Shown: piece after piece, positions 6,047-10,906 of the stretch | How positions within the stretch are numbered: the first letter of the stretch is position 1 | How the letters are laid out: every line of letters starts with the position of its first letter | Assembly: GCA_964490745.1 (NCBI GenBank) | Contig: CAZBDT010000081.1 | Span: 1-10,906 of the forward strand | Direction of reading: 5' to 3' | From: Litorimonas sp964490745 | GTDB lineage: Bacteria; Pseudomonadota; Alphaproteobacteria; Caulobacterales; Maricaulaceae | Length of the DNA: 10,906 nt | Made by a program: the position numbers and the translations under genes | The notes under the pieces: generated by a model | What the model saw: the letters and a program-made list of their open reading frames with translations, nothing else | Told to the model about the DNA's origin: nothing | Databases searched by the model: none

Positions 6047-8716
6047 ATGTTTCACTCTCGCACAGGCCGCGTTGCGGCGATTATAGCTTTACTTAGCACA
6101 ACGGCCCTGCCGCAGACAGGCTTTGCCGCGAGTTATTTGGATTCTAATATTAAAGCCGTCAAAACGAGTTACTTTACCTCTCTAAACGACGTCACTAAAT
6201 TTCCTACGACGCAAACAACGCGTACATTAGACTGGCGTAAGCCCAGCATGGAACTCGTTTTTGACTTGCCCCCCGCTGAGCGCACAACTGAGATTGTTCT
6301 AACCTTATCCGCTGACCCCTTAACGCGTGTGACGCCCAATGCGCCTTTGCAGGTGCAATTTAATAACGGTAAACCCGTTCCGGTCCGTTCTAATGGTAAA
6401 GGATTTGAGGCGAGAATTCCCTTTGATGCCGCTCTGTCCAGAGCTAGGCATAATACGATCCGTATCACTTACCCCGCCGCTGTTAATTCAGACTGTGTCA
6501 CGCCGTCCGACGGTGCCTGGTCAATCGACCTTGCGGCCTCCACTCTGCGCATGAAAGGAACTGCCAAGGGCGGGAATTTGAGTATTGCCGATTTCAAACA
6601 AATGCTCGCGACACCATATTTAGCACCGAAAACGGTGGGCTTAATTGCGCGCGGTCCTCACGGCACCGATATGCAAGCTTTGGCCGCACAAGCTATTTCC
6701 ATAAGGACAGCCGATGTTCCAAATTTTTTCGTGAGTCCACGGAATACGGATTTCAATGTCATCATGGTAAAGCGGGATCGCTTATTTGAATTCACCAGCG
6801 ACCCGATGATTTTAAATTCAAAAGGTCCACGCATTTTTGTTCCCCGCAAACGGCCGGCAAACCTAATTTTCACTGCGGATACGGATGGTGAAATTGTAAA
6901 AATGCTGGAGCTTTTCGCAACACATCAACTCCCAAATACACGACGCTCCATTTCCAGTCTTGGCGAATTAAATTTGCAAGCCTTTCTGACAGGCGATATG
7001 AAGACGGTTAAGAGAAAAGCATATCTTTTGGACTTAGCAGTCCCGACCTCTGGGCCGGCATCAGGCGCACAAAATTATAAATTTAATATCTCCAATCCAA
7101 CCGCTACAGGGGGTGAACTGCTCCTACGCCTCTCCAAAGCCTCTAACATCGCGGATAATTCTCGTCTGTCTGTGTCGTTAAATGGGAAAACGTTGGGTGC
7201 CGCAAAACTGGACAAGACCCGCAAGTCTGTCGCGTTTAGCATCCAACCCGGCGAGATGCGCAAGACGTCCAATGTCCTGACACTCACACCTGATATCCAA
7301 TCAAATTCTAAATTTAGCTGTTCTGCGCCTGAACCCCTAGATACGGAGTTTCTAATTGGAGATGGTTCGCGTCTGATATTGGATAATACGGCCCCGCCCC
7401 TAACAACTGAATTATCGAATTTCACGACGACGGGCAGCTTATTCGCCGAAACCGAGAGCTATGTCGTTTTGCCGCGTCAAACCCGTGATTATCAGGCAGC
7501 TTTACGTGTCTTAGGACGTCTCGCCAAATCTTCCGGTAAAGGTTTTGCAGCGGCTGATTATACGCGGAAATCAGACCTATCACAGGACAAACATACCCTC
7601 GTAATTGGTCCGTCAAATCTTGCAAAATCCTATCTGCAAGGCGCACCCAAAGCTTTGCGCGAGGCCCTATCCGGCCAAAGCAGCACGGGGGATAATTTGT
7701 TACAAGCCAGCTTTGAACGCTCTGCCGGTATTGATGATACAGTCGTGTCCTATGCCGCCGCTCGCACGGATTCGCAAAAAATTGGACGCGGCGGTATCGC
7801 AGCCCTTTATGGTGACAGCCAGGGCAATCTCACGGGCGTGATTTCAGCAACCCCTGGATCAAATTTTGTCAAAGCCAGTCGCGATTTAATCCAAGCTAGC
7901 CACTGGGACGCACTCAGCGGAGGTGTCGCGCGCTGGACGTCAGAATCTGTTATCATGACACAAATCGCGCAATCTGACGCCGCAATTAATAAGCCGCAAA
8001 CTTCAAGACGTTTTGAATTCCCTGACCTTGGTGTCTATGCGCTCCGTGATCTGGACTTATCATGGCCTGAATTTGATACGCCCGAATTTAACTGGCCTGA
8101 ATTTGACATGCCGCAAGTCAGCCTACCAAAAGTGAAATGGCCGAGTTTCAAATCTGAAACCATCGATGTCGTGTCGGATATGCGTGAAAATCAAGGCAAA
8201 TTTTTACCACAAAAATCTAAGATCACAGCGCCGCAGAGCGTGCAACCGCAAACCGATAAAATAGTCAAAGTCGTTAATGTAACGCCAAAATTAAAACCCT
8301 CACTTGTGCCTGCGAAGGTCTCCACCGCTGCGCAGCCTAGTTTTGGCTTACGTGGTGTGTTTGATTTTACATCTCAGACGCAAACCGCAAATGGGGCCTA
8401 TGCCGAGTTCGAACACGACACCAAAGCGAAGTGGTTTGCAACAAAACAATGGGTGAAATCAAAAATAAGCGCTATCTCTAATGCAGAAGTTTTTGACGAG
8501 ATGGCGCAAAAAACAGATCGTTTGCAAGACCGTGTAGCGCCGGCTGGAAGAGGTATCAAAGCGACCATTAGCGATAAAAATCCTGGTAAAGGTCTCATTA
8601 AACTGGGGGATCGGACAGTCTCTGCTTATGGCTTAATTCTCATTATGGCATTTGGCCTCGTTTTACTTCTCATGAGTCTAGCCAAACCGATATCTCGTTT
8701 AGGTGGCCGTCATTAA
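6047..8716 (+). CDS. bcsB: BcsB-like cellulose synthase periplasmic subunit
   Basis: BcsB is the periplasmic, membrane-anchored partner of the cellulose synthase BcsA and helps guide the emerging glucan. This 889-residue protein has the family layout: signal peptide (1 to about 28, basic start, hydrophobic core, A-x-A-like end), a beta-rich carbohydrate-binding-like segment (about 65-172), a flavodoxin-like segment (about 183-300), a second binding-like segment (about 325-448, ending in the FLIGDGSRLILDN stretch), a second flavodoxin-like segment (about 465-640, with SHWDALSGGVARW near its end) and a single C-terminal membrane helix (about 860-879). It is longer than Escherichia coli BcsB because of an extended linker at about 640-850 that includes a pentapeptide array. 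No bcsA, bcsC or bcsZ is adjacent; it is flanked by divergent DUF1491 and a convergent kinase. It could serve another exopolysaccharide synthase. Family assignment is firm; substrate is inferred. Confidence 0.85.
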   Translation: MFHSRTGRVAAIIALLSTTALPQTGFAASYLDSNIKAVKTSYFTSLNDVTKFPTTQTTRTLDWRKPSMELVFDLPPAERTTEIVLTLSADPLTRVTPNAPLQVQFNNGKPVPVRSNGKGFEARIPFDAALSRARHNTIRITYPAAVNSDCVTPSDGAWSIDLAASTLRMKGTAKGGNLSIADFKQMLATPYLAPKTVGLIARGPHGTDMQALAAQAISIRTADVPNFFVSPRNTDFNVIMVKRDRLFEFTSDPMILNSKGPRIFVPRKRPANLIFTADTDGEIVKMLELFATHQLPNTRRSISSLGELNLQAFLTGDMKTVKRKAYLLDLAVPTSGPASGAQNYKFNISNPTATGGELLLRLSKASNIADNSRLSVSLNGKTLGAAKLDKTRKSVAFSIQPGEMRKTSNVLTLTPDIQSNSKFSCSAPEPLDTEFLIGDGSRLILDNTAPPLTTELSNFTTTGSLFAETESYVVLPRQTRDYQAALRVLGRLAKSSGKGFAAADYTRKSDLSQDKHTLVIGPSNLAKSYLQGAPKALREALSGQSSTGDNLLQASFERSAGIDDTVVSYAAARTDSQKIGRGGIAALYGDSQGNLTGVISATPGSNFVKASRDLIQASHWDALSGGVARWTSESVIMTQIAQSDAAINKPQTSRRFEFPDLGVYALRDLDLSWPEFDTPEFNWPEFDMPQVSLPKVKWPSFKSETIDVVSDMRENQGKFLPQKSKITAPQSVQPQTDKIVKVVNVTPKLKPSLVPAKVSTAAQPSFGLRGVFDFTSQTQTANGAYAEFEHDTKAKWFATKQWVKSKISAISNAEVFDEMAQKTDRLQDRVAPAGRGIKATISDKNPGKGLIKLGDRTVSAYGLILIMAFGLVLLLMSLAKPISRLGGRH
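8063..8152 (+). repeat. Six tandem pentapeptide repeats inside the BcsB-like gene
   Basis: These 90 bases encode residues 673-702 as six successive five-residue units of the form x-P-x-(F/V)-x: WPEFD, TPEFN, WPEFD, MPQVS, LPKVK and WPSFK. The first three are close copies at DNA level (TGGCCTGAATTTGA occurs twice). Charge shifts from acidic to basic along the array. It lies in the linker between the last BcsB domain and the membrane anchor. Function is unknown. Confidence 0.7.
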
Positions 8717-8780
8717 GGGGATTTCTCTCAAACTCAAAATATAACGGAAGGACCTTTCCCTCTGCTGCATTACAAAATTC

Positions 8781-8850
8781 CTGTCTCTGGTCCGAGAGAC
8801 GGATACCTAGCCCGCTATGCCCGGTCCGGGGCGTAGTGGGTTATTTCTTT
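8781..8850. terminator. Tandem hairpins between convergent genes, probable bidirectional terminator
   Basis: The first hairpin pairs CTGTCTCT (8781-8788) with AGAGACGG (8795-8802) over 8 bp with one G-U pair. The second pairs 8808-8822 with 8829-8843 over 15 bp, including CCCGCTATGCCC with GGGCGTAGTGGG and three G-U pairs. Both loops are the same six bases, GGTCCG. The second stem is followed on the plus strand by a T-rich TTTCTTTG, which fits termination of the BcsB-like transcript. The 175-bp gap (8717-8891) otherwise shows nothing. Confidence 0.6.
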
Positions 8851-8891
8851 GTTGATGATGATGTGCAGGGAGAGGAATGAAAGGCGCGAAC

Positions 8892-10502
8892 TTAATCAGC
8901 CTGAAGCGGCAAGATAATTTTGACGCGCGTACCGTCGCCAACCGTCGAACGGATGTCCATCTTACCTTTATGAAGCTCTGTCAAAGATCTCACGAGAGAC
9001 AGTCCGAGACCTGAGCCACGCTCGTCAGATAATTGCGCGGCTTCGCCTTGTGCATATGGGGCTCCAATACGGGCAATCTCCTTGGCGCTCATCCCGGAGC
9101 CATTATCGGTGACGGAGAGCTCTAGGTCCCCATCAATAGCCTGCGCATCAACGTCAATCTGGCCGCCTCTATCTGAGAACTTCACAGAATTTGAGAGGAG
9201 GTTCAATAAGATCTGGCGTACCGCACGTCGATCCGCTTGGATAAGGAGCGCTTGATCCAAGTCGAGATTAACATCAATTTGAACTTCCGCCGCATCGGCC
9301 GCAGGACGGATCATCTTCACAGAAGATCGAATAACATCGGCGGCATCAAATGTATCATAATTAAGCTCATAACGCCCCGCTTCAACTTTGGAGAGATCGA
9401 GCACATCCCCAATCAGATCAAGCATATGCTGGCCGCTTTCATGGATAAGATCTGCATATTCAGCATATTTCCCCGGTAAGGGACCAAAGAGGCGCGAGCG
9501 CATCATATCTGAAAACCCAATGATCGCATTAAGCGGAGTACGCAGCTCGTGGCTAACCCCGGCAAAGAAAAGCGTTTTACCCGTGCTATCTTGTTCGGCC
9601 ATCGCACCTTTTTCACGCAAGAGCTCCATTTGTGCTTCTTCATCTGTGCGGTCATGCGCATGAAGAAGCCATCCTTTTGACGCCAAGGGTGTTACACGAA
9701 GATCATAACTTATGGTCTGGTCGCTTCCCGCATGTGAAATACGTATCGTTTTAGGCTGCTTGGTCTTTCGTGTTTCGTCTATTATTGCTTCGAAAGCCAC
9801 TCTATCCGGATGGCCATTGGGCAAGAAATCTGCCAAAGCCACGGGCACGGTACCGAAAAATTGCTGATGTCCTTGTTCATTCGTTCCGACTAATTGGGCC
9901 GCTGCGTTATATTCAAACAGCCCGCCTTTTATACCGTCACGCCAAAATGTACGGGAAGATTGAATGTCCCGCCGACGCTTAGATGCCGCCCCAAACAATA
10001 AAGCCAATCCAAAAGCCAAGAGTCCGGACAGAGCCGAGAGTTTCGCCCAATATATCTTTGTTGCGTCCCATGCGGGTGCATCTGGCAGATAACCTGCTCG
10101 CGCCGTGAACCAAATGACCGCTGCGATTAGCGCGGCGATGACCGTACCCTCTAAGACTTTTTCACGTTCAAAAAGGCTGGCCAAAGCCGGTACTGTAATA
10201 AATAAGAGCGCCATAGGCACAAAACCCAATGTTAAACACGCCAGCAGTGCCAGAGTGGCCCAGCTAAGCATGAGGATAATTTGCACCCATTCCCGATCTG
10301 CAATGCGCGCCAACCCTATTCCCAATATCCCAGGGATAAGACCCGCTACAAAAAGCGGGAGCATCGCCACTATATCGAAGCCTCTATAGATCAAAGCGAC
10401 CAAAGCTGCCGTCAATGCCAAGCACCAAACGAGGCTCGGTAAAAAAAGCGGCTGCCTGTCTATAAAGCTGCGCTGTTCTGCTTGGTGGACTGTAACGGTC
10501 AA
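8892..10502 (-). CDS. DivJ/PleC-like membrane histidine kinase
   Basis: The 536-residue product is a sensor histidine kinase. Using numbering from the TTG two codons earlier, it has about six membrane helices (about 21-173), a PAS-like segment (about 185-285), a HisKA domain with phospho-accepting His320 in GVSHELRTPLNAIIGF, and a HATPase domain with Asn436 and Asn440 (N box), DNGSGM at 468-473 and GSGLGLS at 498-504. The stretch RLFGPLPGKYAEYADLI after the H box is typical of PleC/DivJ-type cell-cycle kinases that act on the DivK response regulator. A multi-helix N-terminus followed by PAS resembles DivJ more than PleC. No response regulator is adjacent. The TTG at 10500-10502 is favoured because AGGAG lies 6 bases upstream; a TTG at 10506-10508 directly abuts that site. 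The exact orthology is not proven. Confidence 0.93.
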   Translation of the reverse strand: MTVTVHQAEQRSFIDRQPLFLPSLVWCLALTAALVALIYRGFDIVAMLPLFVAGLIPGILGIGLARIADREWVQIILMLSWATLALLACLTLGFVPMALLFITVPALASLFEREKVLEGTVIAALIAAVIWFTARAGYLPDAPAWDATKIYWAKLSALSGLLAFGLALLFGAASKRRRDIQSSRTFWRDGIKGGLFEYNAAAQLVGTNEQGHQQFFGTVPVALADFLPNGHPDRVAFEAIIDETRKTKQPKTIRISHAGSDQTISYDLRVTPLASKGWLLHAHDRTDEEAQMELLREKGAMAEQDSTGKTLFFAGVSHELRTPLNAIIGFSDMMRSRLFGPLPGKYAEYADLIHESGQHMLDLIGDVLDLSKVEAGRYELNYDTFDAADVIRSSVKMIRPAADAAEVQIDVNLDLDQALLIQADRRAVRQILLNLLSNSVKFSDRGGQIDVDAQAIDGDLELSVTDNGSGMSAKEIARIGAPYAQGEAAQLSDERGSGLGLSLVRSLTELHKGKMDIRSTVGDGTRVKIILPLQAD

Positions 10503-10508
10503 ATCCAA

Positions 10509-10513
10509 CTCCT
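10509..10513 (-). promoter_or_regulatory. Strong Shine-Dalgarno site for the kinase gene
   Basis: AGGAG on the minus strand decides the start. It leaves 6 bases before the TTG at 10500-10502 and none before the TTG at 10506-10508. No ATG exists in frame until residue 49, which is within the membrane region, so the kinase uses a rare TTG start. Confidence 0.7.
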
Positions 10514-10517
10514 GAGC

Positions 10518-10670
10518 CTATGCGATAGATTTGGGGCATCGCATGGTTAACTCGCTCAGTTTAAGCAAATTGACGCGCCATTGACCAACCCATTCGCCTG
10601 TGAAGCCATATCTCACTGCGTTACACACCCAAATGACGTCGTGCAGACTAAAGACATATAGATCAATCAT
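10518..10670 (-). CDS. Possible small ORF upstream of the kinase (50 aa)
   Basis: I do not recognise this product. An ATG at 10668-10670 opens 50 codons ending at a TAG 15 bases before the favoured kinase start, so the spacing suits an operon. An AGGG directly abuts the ATG, which is closer than normal. The product is rich in Trp and Val (IWVCNAV, GEWVGQWRV) without an obvious membrane helix. The same frame extends further upstream to an ATG at 10763, but that would lie inside sufE and is unlikely. The region must also carry the sufE and kinase promoters, so this may simply be a leader with a chance reading frame. Confidence 0.3.
   Translation of the reverse strand: MIDLYVFSLHDVIWVCNAVRYGFTGEWVGQWRVNLLKLSELTMRCPKSIA
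10520..10544 (-). promoter_or_regulatory. Hairpin in the kinase leader
   Basis: ATGCGAT (10520-10526) and ATCGCAT (10538-10544) form a perfect 7-bp inverted repeat with an 11-base loop, ending 7 bases upstream of the kinase AGGAG site. It may influence translation or be a protein-binding site. Confidence 0.35.
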
Positions 10671-10685
10671 CCCTATATGCGAAGT

Positions 10686-10906
10686 ATGACATACCCTCAA
10701 AACATCCAAGACATGATTGATGATTTCGCCTTCCTTGACGATTGGGAAGACCGCTACATGCATGTTATTGATCTGGGCAAGGGTCTGCCCGCACTAACCG
10801 ATGAGGCGCGGACAGATGCCAATAAAGTCAAAGGCTGTGCGAGTCAGGTGTGGTTGGTGAGCGAGCGAACAGGTGATCTCTGGACATTTTCCGGCGATAG
10901 CGACGC
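10686..10906 (+). CDS. sufE: Cysteine desulfuration protein SufE (cut by window edge)
   Basis: SufE takes sulfur from the cysteine desulfurase SufS and passes it to the SufBCD scaffold during iron-sulfur cluster assembly in the cytoplasm. Only the first 73 codons are present. They show the family start (a helix with DMIDDFAFLDDWEDRY), then a short linker and VKGCASQVWL, where Cys51 is the sulfur acceptor, at the same number as in Escherichia coli SufE. The ATG at 10686 has a weak GAAG two bases upstream. It is divergent from the kinase and its possible leader ORF. No other suf gene is visible, so it stands outside a suf operon at least on its left side. Confidence 0.95.
   Translation, partial: MTYPQNIQDMIDDFAFLDDWEDRYMHVIDLGKGLPALTDEARTDANKVKGCASQVWLVSERTGDLWTFSGDSD

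Noticed and set aside
10547..10565. CtrA-type binding site (TTAA-N7-TTAA) upstream of the kinase
   Set aside because: TTAAC and TTTAAG are present but the spacing between the TTAA cores is 10, not 7, so it does not meet the consensus.
10671..10763. N-terminal extension of the small ORF to an ATG at 10763
   Set aside because: It would be antisense to the start of sufE, which is certain from its motif and Cys51. Only the part up to 10670 is worth considering.

Overview
The window looks like chromosomal DNA of an alphaproteobacterium, most likely of the Caulobacter/Hyphomonas/Maricaulis side of the class. This rests on a DivJ/PleC-type cell-cycle histidine kinase, a DUF1491 protein, a short CHCC zinc-finger protein, SufE and PanD, with coding sequence of moderate GC. 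The genus is inference. No rRNA, tRNA, CRISPR array or complete transposase was seen.

Layout. Positions 1-174 are a GC-rich, hairpin-forming block that I cannot assign; it may be the end of an RNA gene or of a mobile element lying to the left. Positions 175-576 hold no gene but carry a series of strong palindromes (272-293, 296-386, 391-505). On the minus strand follow panD (aspartate 1-decarboxylase) and, upstream of it, a CHCC zinc-finger protein. Divergent from these is a plus-strand run of four genes: a YadG-type ABC ATPase, a lipoprotein with an HEISH metalloprotease motif, a Gfo/Idh/MocA oxidoreductase, and a MATE-family exporter. The first three are joined by two ATGA stop/start overlaps and are therefore probably translated as a coupled unit; the exporter begins 55 bases later. 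The ATPase has no membrane permease beside it, so its partner is unknown.

The exporter runs convergently into a minus-strand DUF1491 gene, and the two coding ends overlap by 56 bp. Divergent from DUF1491 is a large BcsB-like periplasmic protein (cellulose synthase subunit B family) with a signal peptide, two carbohydrate-binding-like and two flavodoxin-like segments, an unusual six-unit pentapeptide array and a C-terminal membrane anchor. No BcsA synthase is next to it. It converges on the DivJ-like histidine kinase, and the gap holds two tandem hairpins that share the same loop sequence and probably act as terminators. A possible 50-codon ORF lies just upstream of the kinase in the same direction, and sufE (cut by the window edge) runs divergently.

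The part most likely to be undescribed is the coupled ATPase, metalloprotease-like lipoprotein and oxidoreductase operon. The BcsB-like gene with its pentapeptide array, separated from any synthase and next to a cell-cycle-type kinase, comes second. Functional links within both groups are inferred from gene order only.
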